Source of the DNA: Membranipora membranacea
Taxonomy: Eukaryota; Bryozoa; Gymnolaemata; Cheilostomatida; Membraniporidae
Assembly (NCBI GenBank): GCA_914767715.1
Contig: OU612068.1
Coordinates: 8,744,001-8,804,000, forward strand
Direction: 5' to 3'
Length of the DNA: 60,000 nt
Part shown: one piece after another, positions 10,844 through 22,036 of the stretch
Layout: every line of letters begins with the position of its first letter
Position numbering within the stretch: position 1 is the first letter of the stretch
Position numbers and translations under genes: made by a program
The notes under the pieces: model-generated
Told to the model about the DNA's origin: nothing
What the model saw: the letters and a program-made list of their open reading frames with translations, nothing else
Databases searched by the model: none

Positions 10844-11717
10844 TGTTGTATAATTACCTTGTGTTGATCCCTCTCTAATGAAGAACATTCTTGTTATGTT
10901 TTGTATTTATTATGATAAAAACTTGAAACGCTAGAATAACCAGTTTCCTTATAATAGTGTGTAAACCCGTATTCTCATATGTTTTTATAAACCACGGTTA
11001 TTTTGCCTAAGTACATTTAGGACAGATTTAAGTACATTATGGACAGTTTTTCCAATGCGCCTATAAAAGGAGCGTCCGTGGCCTTATGTACTATGATTTA
11101 GTTATCAGACTTCATTGTGGATGGTTGAATTGTGAGAGCAATAACTGTTATTTACATAATAAGTTGTTTACATCACTAAATTGTCTCAAGTAACATTGAG
11201 GACTGAGCCTGCCCTAGTGTCTATAATTCAGTCTCTTCTACCTTGGTATCACTATTAACAGCCTAGCCTAGTGCCTATAATTGTTAGAGTGGTGGCTTGC
11301 AGGATAATCCCACTGGTAATTACTCCGCTGAGCACAAAGGGTGGTTGACTATAGTTGTAAGCTTGGCTCCAATGCCTATAATTCAAATCATAGCTTTTCC
11401 ATTCTTCACAGTTGCAGAGGTTTGACTAAAGTTGTAAGCCTGGCTTCAATGCCTATAATTTACATCATAGCTTTTCCTTTCTTCGCAGTCTCAGCAGTTT
11501 AACTATAGTTGTAGGCCTGGCTCCCATGCCTATAATCTACAACATAGATATTCACATCTTCGCAAGTGGCGATATTATTGGCAAATTGACTACATTTATT
11601 GCAATATAGGTCATTGAAATCTCTGCAGTGAGTAAGGAGGCTCAACGTCTAGACAACCCCTCAATACTCACTGGATCATCAATTGGGCTTCGTATAAGCC
11701 GGTTTGAGTTGCATAAC
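10844..11717 (+). repeat. 3' LTR
   Basis: It is collinear with the 5' LTR and has the same TATA element (11,060-11,074) and internal tandem units. It contains the intact target of the hAT insertion (GCTCCAAT near 11,367). The two LTRs differ at scattered positions plus a deletion of about 35 bp, so the insertion is old. It ends at GCATAAC where the GGGA repeat begins. Confidence 0.92.
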
Positions 11718-11799
11718 GGGAGGGAGGGAGGGAGGGAGGGAGGGAGGGAGGGAGGGAGGGAGGGAGGGAGGGAGGGAGGGAGGGAGGGAGGGAGGGAGG
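11718..11799 (+). repeat. (GGGA)n microsatellite at the LTR junction
   Basis: About 20 uninterrupted GGGA units start exactly at the 3' LTR end. They replace the expected flanking duplication. Confidence 0.98.
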
Positions 11800-12044
11800 C
11801 TACAGCTTGGACAAAACACACTCTACTTGGTGATTATATTTTTTTTATACAATATACTTCTTTTTAGAAACAAATATAAATATATACAAATATAGAAGAC
11901 AGCATCGAATTAAATCAATTTTATAAAAGCAATTTATCATAAAGTGCTGCCATATTAACTTGCTGCGACAGCTGAATCAGATCATATATTAAGTTGGGAC
12001 AGTCTTTCACGATAGTCGCCATTAAGGGGTAAAATAATTCTTGT
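11800..12044. other. Unassigned AT-rich sequence
   Basis: No ORF, repeat partner or structural motif was recognised here. Confidence 0.6.
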
Positions 12045-13440
12045 GCCAAACAATCCTACAAACAAAATACGTTATCATTTATTCTCCTCTTTTTCCCAAA
12101 AAATTGGCTGTAATTTCTTTGATACATTATTAAAAACATCGTTCAAAGATGATAAATTGCCTGCCAAATGGAAAATATATAATATTTAATATATGTGTAT
12201 TTGATTCTACATGTATTGCTCAGTCTAAGTGAGTCTCCAGAGTGTCACATAACCATAAAGTTTTCTGAACAAAATGGTTTCTCATAAACTTGAACTGAGC
12301 ATTTTTGTGTGAGCGGCAACATTTCGTGGTGAATCGCTTCTCAAACTTGATTTGACTGAAGCTATATGTGTGACATCATCATTTTTGGTTTTAATTTAGT
12401 TAATCATGAATTATCACACATGTAAGTTGGTGTCTTTTAATGCTCATCCAGTTGCCTTTGTATTCAAAATTTCCCAACATTTGATCGGAGTGTGCTGTAA
12501 GTAAACCAGCATTGGGTAAATAAAGTTCATATTATTATTATGAATCTTGGGTTTTTAGCTCATAATTCACGCCTTCAGTGTCATGTTTACTCTAGTAGTT
12601 AGAAGCCTGCCCGATAAATACAAAGTGGATGACAATAATAATGACCATTCAATTATAGTAATCTGAATTTCCTAACCATCTGTGAGAGTGCTTTTGGTAG
12701 GAGACTCAGTTATATTTAGTGTTTTAAGATCATGATGTTGCCTAGAACAAGTAAGTTCCCTCTTTGGTGGCAGAGGGATATTGCAAATGTTTGGTATCAA
12801 GGCACCGCGATACTAAACTTTTGCAATATCCCGCCACCACCACAGAGGGAACTTACCTGTAATAGATGTTGCCCATATTTGAGGTAATGAATAACTCATG
12901 CCTCCATTGTGATTGTTGCTTTAGTAGTTAACAGTCTGCCTGATATTTTTCTTTAAAAGATTTATGGTAAATATTTTAATGTTGTAATGCAGGATTGCCT
13001 GTTTGAATATAATACAGTAGTGAACCTCCATATCTAGAACAGTATAGTTGACAAATCAGGGACCCACTCAGTTATATAATTGTGGTAATACTACTCAGGA
13101 GAGCCTTTTTTCTGTATCAGGTTATATATATATGGAATGGCTCGCCAAGCTATGCTGTTTTTTACAATTTGAATTTCAAAAGCTTCGGTATGAGTTTTTG
13201 AACAATATGTTTTTGTTTGGCTTCCATGATTTGAATAGAATAATAGCGTATAACTATGACCACATCACCTTTAGTGTCAGATTAGTTAATCATGGATACT
13301 CACACAGGTAGGTTGGTGTCTTGAAATGCTCTTGCAAATATTTCCTCTAAATTAGCTGTTTTCTTCCTGTAAAATTCCATGTTACGAACACAATTGAGTT
13401 TATGTCATTAATTTTATTAAAAAAAAACATATTTATAATA
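12045..13440 (+). repeat. Long duplicated repeat, copy 1, upstream non-coding part
   Basis: It aligns with 39,412-41,620 from CAACAATCCTCCTAACAAAA-like sequence onward, including shared blocks such as ACCATAAAGTTTTCTGAA and GTAAACCAGCATTGGGTAAA. It includes two units of an 80-bp module ending in a splice-donor-like CACACAGGTAGG (13,301-13,312; weaker near 12,415). The second unit lies in an open frame, YNYDHITFSVRLVNHGYSHR. The copy at 39.4 kb is longer here because it has an additional unit and about 0.8 kb more sequence. Confidence 0.8.
12743..12864. mobile_element. Hairpin MITE (122 bp) with 9-bp TSD
   Basis: Nearly the whole element is an inverted repeat. AAGTAAGTTCCCTCTTTGG on the left pairs with the right arm ending AGGGAACTTACC, with arms of about 50 bp. 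It is flanked by GATGTTGCC (12,734-12,742 and 12,865-12,873). The homologous sequence near 40,150 has the empty site GATTTTGCC. A 9-bp TSD suggests Mutator-type mobilisation. Confidence 0.85.
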
Positions 13441-13965
13441 TACAGGATGTGCATTTTCCAGCTGTGCGGATGAGAGGGCACCAGCCCATCATGGGATATG
13501 TGACACCAATACATCGTGGAAAAGGGGGAGAGATTGTGGATTCGACATATTACGGAAAGGAATCTGGCGGGATTGGAGTGACAGGGAGCGGCAGTTGTGG
13601 AATTGAGAAAAGGGTAAGAAAGCACACAACAACTAGATATGCATCCCAGGGTTGCAAGAACAGGAACTCGTCTGACGAATCTTATTCACAACCGAAGCCC
13701 GAATGGGCAAACCCGACTCCGATGAATTACAAACATTTGGCTCTGAACGATAACGGTGACTGTTACAACAAGCTTATTCAGGGAAACATTGCTAGACATA
13801 ACAATGTTGTCCATGAATAGAAACAATCAATACCTTTCACATTTTTTATATCGACGTACACCTACCCAAAACAGTGAGACTGAGGATTTTGATGAAGAAT
13901 GTCACCCATTCATACCCGAAACACACAATTATATTACTCTACATCCAAATTATAATATAGTATAG
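13441..13965 (+). pseudogene. Tyrosine-rich receptor-tail-like exon, copy 1 (frameshifted)
   Basis: This is homologous to the intact exon at 41,630-42,157. An acceptor-like GCATTTTCCAG precedes FPAVRMRGHQPIMGYVTP. The frame stays open to a stop at 13,818-13,820 and then continues in another frame to NYITLHPNYNIV and TAG at 13,963. It keeps YKHL, eight residues, then YNKL (13,728-13,775), an ITAM spacing. Other tyrosines (GYVTPI, STYYGKE, SYSQPK) match the other copy. The late frameshift makes this copy a likely pseudogene. I do not recognise a named family. Confidence 0.65.
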
Positions 13966-14395
13966 AACATTCATAATCATACTACACATTCTGTTTCATA
14001 TTTATGATTGGGCCAAAATTAATGGATAGCATATTCCATAGTTATATTATTAACATCGTGAGTTGTTTGTCAAGTGCTTATGATTAAATGGACAAGAGGA
14101 CAGATGTCGAGACAGTCAATATAGAAACAAGCGGAAAAATTAAGAACAAAATGGTAACTATCTATTGGATGCAGTATCTAAAGGAAAAATAACGGGACTA
14201 TTCAAGAACTGGCTTTCCTGTAGTCATTCCGTAATTGGTATCAAATCATCTGCATATAAAGAATTCATTGATTTTGAATCAGCTAAGCAGTACCTCAGAG
14301 GAAAATGGTACTGCAGTGAGATATATATGCTGCCCTGAAAGTGACTTTCTCAAGAAAAACTTCGAGGAAGATACAAAATAGATTCCTTTAGTACC
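13966..14395 (+). other. Non-coding lead-in to a decayed non-LTR ORF1
   Basis: It is shared with 42,158-42,590 at high identity (for example ACTGGCTTTCCTGTAGTC). It is broken by stops in all frames; some of it may be degraded ORF1 coding. Confidence 0.5.
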
Positions 14396-15215
14396 ATGGC
14401 ATTGGACAACTTAATCGAAGCTTCACTATCTGCGCAACAAAGTACAACAGGACATGGGCGAGTTAATATTCGTTGTCATCTCTGTCCACAAAATTTAGAT
14501 CAGAGTAATATACTAATAAACAGGCTAGATACCCTTGAAAATATTATTGTAAAACAGAATTGTATAATATCAACTCTCAATACAGAGATGGAAGCCAACA
14601 AGGAACAAATAGTAGAAAGTAATTCTTCCGTGATAAAAGAGGAATTCCTAAAACTCAATGAAAATAACTACTTATGCTGACAAAGCAGCTGTGAAACCTA
14701 AGAGAAATGAGATTCATCGCAAAATTCCTGGATGTAGAGATGTAGAGCAGAAGCACCAAATAGCGTTTGAATCAAAGAAGTCATTCGTCATCTATGACAT
14801 ACAACCCAAGGAAATACCAAACCTCAACATAGAAAAAACAAGGATGGCTATTTGCCAACGTCATTGTTCCACTCAATTAGATTTTATCAATAGATATAAA
14901 TTCCATCAAAACGACTTATCTAAATGAAAATTTTTAATTCAACTCACTAACGAATCAGACCTAAAGAAGATTGTTGAAGAATGGGATGAATCAACTTTTG
15001 GCGGTTCCAAAGCAAGGTTTACAATTCAACCTGTCACTCATGTTGCTGTTGTTAAATGAGTTCCTTTTCATATGTCACCTGAAGATATAGTTATTGATGT
15101 CAATGCAGATTGCATATGTACATCAGCATACCGATTTACAAAGACAGACAGAAAGCCACTTTGTGTAGTGAAATTGCAATTTTTAAATGATATCGAAAAA
15201 AATAGACTACTCATA
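14396..15215 (+). pseudogene. Non-LTR retrotransposon ORF1-like remnant, copy 1
   Basis: Overlapping frames 14,396-14,680 and 14,658-14,927, then continuation to 15,215, contain a Cys/His segment (IRCHLCPQNLDQSN), a heptad-like coiled coil (LINRLDTLENIIVKQNCI) and then KKSFVIYDIQPKEIPNLNI. The latter resembles the beta-alpha start of the RRM-like domain in CR1/Jockey-type ORF1 proteins, which bind element RNA. Later blocks are KKIVEEWDESTFGGSKARF and DRKPLCVVKLQFLNDIEK. At least two frameshifts and an in-frame stop are present. Copy 2 is at 42,560-43,375. Endonuclease and RT remnants of a non-LTR element lie downstream. Confidence 0.6.
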
Positions 15216-15339
15216 ACGGCGTAGTATTTCGATCCCAATAAAATATTTTACATCGCAGCGAAGGATGTCGATTTACAACTAGACACATTATCCAGTAAAA
15301 TTGCCACCTTCCACCAAACCAAGCCCAAGCCAGACGGAG

Positions 15340-16022
15340 CCCAGGGTTCAGATGCTTGGAAGAACTATCTAACAGCCAGTAACTATGGGATATGCAAAAG
15401 GAAAAAACGACATTGCCCCATAAATCAGTATACACTTTATTGTATTGTAAGTTTACAAGTAACGCAGCAACTGCCTGAGAGAGGAGCCGGAATAGGAGAG
15501 ACAATTTTTGGAATGGCTTTGGTCGGAAGGTGCAAGTGAGGTCTCTGTTAGCCATCCTGGCCTGGTATTAGTACCAAATCAGATAGAACTGACAGCTTCC
15601 CTTGATAGCATCGTTTGCTGTAAATCTGGAATCTCCAACTTCCAATCCTGCTTTGCAGTAGAATACAAGAACTGATAGATTCTGGTCTCACCGTAGATGA
15701 TGCAATCAGGCAGAAGGTTCAGGACTTTCCTCTGATAGTGAGTGACGGAAAGTATGTACTAAAACCTAGCGACACTTACCGCTACCAAGTTCAAGGAGTG
15801 ATGGCAGCAACACAGACCTCATATGCAGCATTTGTTAACAGGGGGCTTCGGGCACTATGGCAGTTGCTTGGGTTTTTTTTTATTTGGATTAACGTCACGG
15901 AGTGCAAACTTAGAAACATTCTTTTTGAAGCAGTGTTACCCGAATTATCTCATCCTCTCATGAAATACTGTGGTCAGTGTAGACCTTATTTTGTTTCATG
16001 GCCTTTCACTCACTTGAAATAG
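15340..16022 (+). pseudogene. YqaJ-type (PD-(D/E)XK) exonuclease-like fragment 1
   Basis: Blocks appear in family order across broken frames. LTASNYGICKRKKRHCP (about 15,367-15,420) matches the N-terminal TASNFG-KR block. ELTASLDSIVCCKSGIS with downstream AVEYKN (about 15,589-15,675) matches the catalytic D and ExK block. TVDDAIRQKVQDFPLIV (from 15,690) leads to TYRYQVQGVMAATQTSY, matching the YQIQGQ helix, and ILFEAVLPELSHPLM matches the C-terminal segment. A TGATAG and a frameshift near 15,676 and an expanded T run near 15,873 break it. YqaJ nucleases are lambda-exonuclease relatives found in phages and in many invertebrate genomes, often near transposons. The segment separates ORF1 from the endonuclease of the surrounding non-LTR element. 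Confidence 0.7.
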
Positions 16023-16588
16023 AAAGTGGGTTTCTCTGTAAATATTATAGTGTGTTTTTATGTTTTGTTTTTATTATTTGTAAATATGTTATGAGGTATG
16101 TTTTCTAAATATAGTTTCACTCTTTTGCAATGTCAGATAATTTATGTCACATATAAGAGGTAGTTCCTTTGGCGACTACCATGATGAAAGGACCAGGCTG
16201 CACGACTCTGATGAATGACAATAATTATGTGCTATAACCAAATGATGAAATACACCTTTGGTCTTGGCACAATTATGGCAGTTTTGATAAATCATTCAGG
16301 ACCTAAATTGTGAAATCAATACTTAGTAAAGACAACCATCCACAATAGTCACAGCCAGGTGACGCAATACTGCTGCCAAGTAGGCTACCAACTATTTATA
16401 TGGCAGTATCTGTATAAGTTTCAATGTGGATAAAATTATATTGTTACCTTGACAATTGCTATGGTCTTACATAGTCCAATATAACTTTTTTTTCCCTACA
16501 AGATGTTAAAATCTTCCATTAGAATAAAGAATTCTCAAAATCGCACCATAAGTATAGAATCTGCCCCATGGGGTGATATTTCACCTTA
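16023..16588. other. Non-coding stretch
   Basis: AT-rich sequence with no supported ORF or repeat structure. A weakly homologous tail may connect to the decayed endonuclease region. Confidence 0.5.
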
Positions 16589-18445
16589 ATGTGGAAGAAT
16601 CACGTCACAAAAAATCTTAAAATGATTAACACAAATGCTTCAAGCAATAATGTTTTTGACACAAATCAGGAGGTCGTTATAATCTGCTATATAAAGCAGG
16701 GTATTCAACATGAATTATTCAATGATTTCGATCACATAAATGATGACTCTATTACCATTAAAATTTGCCATAAGGCGTGTTATGCTATCTTAATTTCCTT
16801 CATTTATCGTCCTTCGAACTCATTAATTTCGTGGAATGAGTCTGTGAGACACTTTTTAGACTGTAGAAGAAATCATCATTCTTGACGACTTTAATGTCAA
16901 TCTCTTGGAAAACTGCAGAAAGCAAAGATGGCTACCAATTTTCTCCAGATTTTCTTTCAAACAAATGGTGAATGAGCCAACATGTGTCAGCGAAAATTTA
17001 TCTAGCCTGCTGGATCATATTTGGGTTTGCAACTTACGACATACCTCAGTATTAAAAACAGCTGTAAGTGATCTCTATCTCACATATAACATAAGAAAAA
17101 TAGGTGTTATCCCAAATGTAAAATATTCAAAATAAGCTTTAATGACTTTTCTAGAATGACCCCCGAAAACTTACACAGATCTTTTTCAGATGTTAGCTGT
17201 GATATCATTCGATGTCTCAGGTCATCTAGTGAGATGATAGAAAGTTTCAATTAGTTATTTCTGGAAAAAATTAGTCTAAATGTTAGGAGGAAAGTTAGAC
17301 TGTAGCTTCACCACCATGGCTTGATATTGAAGTCTCTAGACAAATGAAAATAAGGGGTACACTAGAACACTCTCACAATTGGGATGATTACAAAAAGCAG
17401 ACAAATTTAGTTACAAATCTTATAAACAAAGAAAGAAGACATATTTTACTGGTTTGTTTAAAAACTCAGCAAAAATTGTACAAAACCAACTTGGGACGCT
17501 CTCATCATCGAAAAAACAAAGAAAAAGTCTTCTAGTCCCTCTTCGACTCTGACCAGGTTTAGAAAGGAAATCCTTCAAAAAATACCTTTAAAATCAGAGA
17601 AAATAATCTACCCGCGAATTCTCAAGAAATATTCTTGTCTAGCTTCAAAAGATTTACTCCTGCATCAATTTGCCTACATCTCAAATCTTTTTCTGATAAG
17701 AAATCAACTGGTCCTGGTGATATCTCAGTTATGATGCATAAATATACGCTTCCTTTTCTGGTTAATTCATTTTCAATCAGATCCTTATTGAGGGTGATGT
17801 CTCCAAGTATTGGAAGACTGCTAGAGTTACCCCTGTTTTAAGGGTGGTGATGCCACTAAACTGCTCGGATTTACAATTGGTGATTCGCCGTTATTTGACT
17901 ATCATATTGAATATATAAAAACTAAAATGCAAAAAATGCCAATTAGTTACAATTATGCAGAATTTCTAACCACACAATCAGCCAGACAGTAATATTTTCA
18001 ATTCATACATAACATTGCCACATCATAAATGGAAAACAATGTTTCTTAAATGTCAGTCCAAAATATCTGCTAGACTCACTTTATGTTTATCGGAAAGCTG
18101 CTCTAAGAATTATTGCAAATATTCATTGCAATCCAGTTCAATTATCACACACTTTTTCGTGTCATACTTTATAAATATTGACACTTCCTAGTCTCCTTAT
18201 ATATTTTAGTTCACTCTACGCCTACAGAATATTTTATGACATCACACCTGGCTATATAAATGATATTTTTCTTTCTAGGAATCAAAGATACCCCAAGTGC
18301 GTTAATTTTCTCATTACCTCCTAATGATAAACTAAACATTGCGATTGCTTCGTCTTTCAATAATTTTCCATTGTCAATACGCTCACTGAGAAAAGTTTCA
18401 ACCTTTCAATCTGGAGTATTCAAATATCATTTGTTTCATTATTAA
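16589..18445 (+). pseudogene. Non-LTR retrotransposon ORF2 remnant (endonuclease, RT, C-terminus)
   Basis: The endonuclease part has VIICYIKQGIQHELF, ISFIYRPSNSLISWNE, then FSFKQMVNEPTCVSENLSS and LLDHIWVCNLRHTS (16,670-17,070). These are conserved blocks of the EEP nuclease of CR1/Jockey-like elements. RT begins at LKSFSDKKSTGPGDISVMM (about 17,671-17,730). Most of the palm, including the catalytic box, is deleted around 17,860, where the text jumps to FTIGDSPLFDYHIEYIKTK. The C-terminal RT blocks (YRKAALRIIANIHCN and LNIAIASSFNNFPLSIRSLR) run to 18,445. Stops and shifts occur every 100-300 bp. It is probably the same old element as the ORF1 at 14.4 kb. Confidence 0.75.
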
Positions 18446-19456
18446 CATTATCTTTTTATCTCTGCAACAAGTTTTGCCTCTGCACAATACTATAATAGAA
18501 ATATCATTACATTTTTTGGGATTTTTCTTTCTCAAAGATAGTAGCATGCAAATAATCTTTTTCCATTTTAACTTATCCAATGTGGCCGGACGAGCATTCA
18601 CAAGACGCAAAACTTATGTAAATCAATATTCGCTCGACCATGACCAATACCAGGTATCCTTAATTGGTAGGCATTGCCACCATCAAATCTGCCAATTCTA
18701 ACAATATTGACTGCTCCGTGATCCGTTAAGCCCAGTCTTGAGTAGTTCTGAATAAATTATATTCTGTCCCCTTGAAAAGATTGTAAATACACGATAGCAT
18801 GCAGATAACTTTTGAAAGGACACGACATAAAAATTTACAGTTGAGATGAAATGAATTATGGTGATTTCCCACATTGTAGGTTGAATGATCTGGGTGTTAT
18901 ATTGATAAACAGAGAAATTGATGTTAATATCAGCAGAGTTGTCGCAAGCATCCTAAAGAAGTGTTCCCAAGTCTGTCTCATCAAAAGATTAAAAAGACAC
19001 AGAACTAAACCATGAAACTATAAACGAACTAACTACACAAATAAAATTATGATCACTTCACGATTTGTTCTTTTCTATTTTGTTTGTTTGTAGAATTCTA
19101 TAAATTTCTGTAAAATCGATAACCTAATCCAAGAGAGGGTAGATTCCAGAGGATTCAGGCTTGATTGTCATTCATTCAAATTTTTCAAGAGTTGCTTACT
19201 CCTGGTTAGTAGGTACAGTTGTCTACTTATTGTATATAGATATATATGCTCTAATAAACATTAGGGCATTAAGCTAACTCGTTCTATGATCTTTCTGGCT
19301 CCTACAACATGATAAATATAAAAGTTGGCTTTCAACCCTCAATCAGTGAGCACGGCCCCCCCTCATTTTTTCCAAAGTTTTCTTGGGTAGGCCAAAGAAA
19401 CACCAATACTCCAACAACAGAACAGGTAAAACTAAACATCTGTACATGAAGACTAA
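18446..19456. other. Unassigned sequence after the non-LTR remnant
   Basis: The first 200 bp resemble the 3' tails seen at 21.8-22.0 kb and 47.1-47.3 kb (CTCTGCACAGTCTTATG-like). The rest, including short ORFs at 18,474-18,701, shows no family resemblance and no exact repeat. Confidence 0.45.
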
Positions 19457-19460
19457 TATT

Positions 19461-19988
19461 AAAGACTTCGGAAGGACCACAGCAATAAATAGTCTGGCAG
19501 CTAGTTCTGCAGTAATTATGCAATATTTTCACATTTAGAAAATCCAGAGCGCTTGTGGGTAAAAATTATGTGTAGTGTTAGGAATTGTCCTCCCTTCTCA
19601 TCTAAGAGCTATGAGGTATTATGCGCCCTAGTGCTGTGCCAATATGATGAGCTTACACTTCAAAATACATTAAATTGCCATTCTTCCCCACATAAGTTCA
19701 AAATAAATATAGTTCCATTGTCAGGAGACATGTTACAACAGTAGATAACTTCATTTAATTTTTACAGTTGTCTCAAGTAGATAGAAGTATTAGCTTATTA
19801 GGTTTGCACAGCACTAGGGCGCATAAATACGTCATAGCTCTTAGATGAGAAGGGAGGACAATTCCTAACACTACACATATTTTTTACCCAGAAGTGCTCT
19901 GAATTTTCTAAATGATAAAATATTGCATAATTACTGCAGAACTAGCTGCCAGACTATATATTGCTGTGGTTCTTCCATAGTCTTTAAG
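19461..19988. repeat. Long inverted repeat (arms about 180 bp, loop about 165 bp)
   Basis: The left arm (19,461-19,640) and right arm (19,806-19,988) are near-perfect reverse complements, with blocks such as AGTGTTAGGAATTGTCCTCC against its complement. The loop shares nothing with either arm. It could be a foldback/MITE element or a local inverted duplication; clear target duplications were not seen. Confidence 0.9.
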
Positions 19989-20219
19989 GTTACCCTTTTA
20001 TTTTGCTCTCCCTCATATAAAATACGACAAAATCCAACATGGTATATAAATCATGATTATGGAAGAAGGGCTGGCAAAAACATCCCCAGTACTATTCAAA
20101 GACCATCTTGGCAACCTCTACGGATCAGAAGCGACTATTATTCAAAGCTTAACTTTCAAAATCAATTCATTACGCATTGCAAAATAGTGACAGTATACTG
20201 CTCAGAGATATGTATTTGC

Positions 20220-20830
20220 ACTTCCGGTATTGCCGTATCATCAGCTTTCTATAAGAGTAAACTAAACACATACAACCTAACTGCTCCGGTGCATCGGAAT
20301 AAGAACTTCTTTGTGCTGTATGGCTTGAAGCTATAAGTGGTTGCTCGGGCAAAGACATAGCTAGTGCAGTCATTTGATTGCTGACAAAGATAGATGCGGA
20401 AAACCCATATGCGGCCCATCCTCTGGTCTGACTCAAAATCGAAATTCGCACATGAGCTATGCGATGCAGCTCTTTATACAGCAAACTCCTGCAATACTGA
20501 CCATCACACAGCGATTCTGCAAGCCTGGACATAGCTCAATTATTGATGTGGGTAACCGACATAGGGTCATCGAATGCCAGCTGCCAGATCAATAATTTTC
20601 ACCAGTGTCACTAATGCGAGAACAACTTATCAAATCATGTGGAATGCAAATGTTTGCCCACATCATGAGTTCAGAAGATTTCTTCAATTTTGAAGAACAG
20701 GCTGAAATGAACACCTACAAGAAGGCTAAATATGCATCAATGAAAGAGCTACGCTACCATCGGGATATAATAGATAAGGTGTCTTTAAATGGGAGGTATC
20801 CAGCGAGCTGTCAAGGTGCTTCATGACAGA
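20220..20830 (+). pseudogene. DDE-type transposase C-terminal remnant
   Basis: Pieces in changing frames follow the order seen in a widespread invertebrate transposase-like family. YKSKLNTYNLTAPV is followed by the decayed segment SGCSGKDIASAVI. SGLTQNRNSHMSYAMQL (about 20,423-20,470) and KPGHSSIIDVGNRHRVIE come next, then a C-terminal part DFFNFEEQAEMNTYKKAKY and SMKELRYHRDII. The QNRN and PGHS...D...IE spacing is the recognisable core. In the family this is the catalytic half; stops near 20,334, 20,593 and 20,824 break it. An N-terminal half of what looks like the same family is at 26,514-27,513, so the two may be relics of separate insertions. Confidence 0.5.
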
Positions 20831-20899
20831 TCAAGGCTCACCAAAACTATTTAAACCTTGTAGATTTTTAGAGAAAAACAACTTTATTTTTTTGATACC

Positions 20900-21400
20900 G
20901 ATATTATCAAATACACTTCGCTAATCAATACGCCCCAAGTAATAAACAATGATGTTCCCATCATGTTCTTGAAGCGAACTATATAAAAGATGCAAGCAGA
21001 GATTGGATAGACAACTCACTGACACTCTGTCAACACTCGGGCACAGCTGATCATAGGTTAGCAATAGAATTATTATTGGCTGCCTGTGTAGCAAGTGACA
21101 GATACTCTTAATGGATTGGGCAGCAATCACTGAATTGGATAAAAAAGTACAGGATCTATCCGATGAAAATACCAGTCTCAGTAAAGAACTCGGGGCGAAG
21201 AATACACGGTAAAAGATCGGCAATATCACGAGCATCCCTTCATATTCATATTCTGCCACTGACTGCTGCTGACACTCTGTCAACACTGATCATAGGCTAG
21301 CGATAGAATGGTTAGCAGCTGCCTATGTAGCAACGATGAGAAGAATTAGGTGATACATATTAACTGCTACAATTTTATGATGACAAACACAAACTTGAAT
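20900..21400 (+). repeat. Repeat module D plus truncated K-cassette
   Basis: AATAAACAATGATGTTCCCA, then CTGACACTCTGTCAACAC, are shared with 24,530-24,670 and 35,610-35,740. In the middle, KKVQDLSDENTSLSKEL is the K-family coiled coil (about 21,146-21,190). 21,290-21,355 encodes the remnant HRLAIEWLAAAYVATMRRIR, matching the C-terminal K block at 53,010-53,060. All of it is truncated and non-coding now. Confidence 0.6.
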
Positions 21401-21429
21401 TATTTATAAACATTTTCAGAATGTTTTCA

Positions 21430-21515
21430 GCTAAAAGAATTAAATAAAGGCTAAAGTGCATAAAATAAAGGCATAAATTAAAGTGCATAAATAAAGGCAA
21501 AAGTGTGAAAAAAGG
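21430..21515 (+). repeat. Degenerate AAATAAAGGC-type tandem repeat
   Basis: Four imperfect units contain AAATAAAGGC or CATAAATAAAGGC. This corresponds to the CAATAAAGGCCAATAAAAG 3' end of the K cassette near 30,887, apparently expanded. Confidence 0.6.
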
Positions 21516-22036
21516 CAATTCTAATGAATCACTTTCTTGTAGATTTTTACACTCCTTTTATTGACTCAGTGACTTTTTTACCTTGCTATTATCTCCCCCA
21601 CTTCAAACTCAAAGGTAAACAGAGGTTTATAATGGAAAAGCTATTTCTTTGAATTTATATATATTATATATATTTATTTATAGTCAGGTTATAACAGATG
21701 TTTAACACTATGCAATCCTGTTCAAAATTCTTGACTATTCGGTAAAGTTATACTTCAAAGCTAACATTGCGATCATTTCTTCTTTTAATAATCTATACCT
21801 TTATCAAAACGCTCATTGTGTAAAGTTGCATCTTCAAATCAGGGATTGTTCAAGTTGTTATCTTAATTTCAATTGTATCATTACATTATTATGTTCTCAA
21901 TAGTTCTTTAGCCTCTGCACAGTCTTATGAAAACAAAAATCTAAGATATTTTCATTTTTATCTCACAGATATTTTGGTATTTACAGTTACCCGATCAATA
22001 CACACTAAATTAAGCATGAGCATGCTGACCAGTGGC
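21516..22036 (+). repeat. Dispersed 3'-tail module (non-LTR-like)
   Basis: It contains CATTGCGATCATTTCTTCTT, then GCTCATTGTGTAAAGTTGCA and CCTCTGCACAGTCTTATG. The same blocks recur at 18.3, 22.5, 25.0, 26.3, 28.4, 47.0 and 47.8 kb. At 18.3 kb they are the end of the decayed ORF2, so these are probably truncated tails of that non-LTR family (inference). Confidence 0.5.

Larger units (their letters stand above)
111..11717 (+). mobile_element. Ty3/gypsy-type LTR retrotransposon, full length but inactivated, with two nested DNA transposons
   Basis: Two long terminal repeats (111-1,983 and 10,844-11,717) flank gag, protease, RT, RNase H and integrase signals in the Ty3/gypsy order, plus a third ORF before the 3' LTR. 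Subtracting the nested elements and their duplicated targets leaves about 8.3 kb. Both LTRs start TGTTGTATA. The right end runs directly into a GGGA repeat, so a 5-bp target duplication cannot be verified. Every ORF carries stops or frameshifts, and the integrase lacks a catalytic residue. The clade within Ty3/gypsy cannot be assigned by eye. Confidence 0.93.

Noticed and set aside
11628-11895. ORFs with Gly-Gly-Arg-Glu repeats
   Set aside because: They are translations of the GGGA microsatellite.
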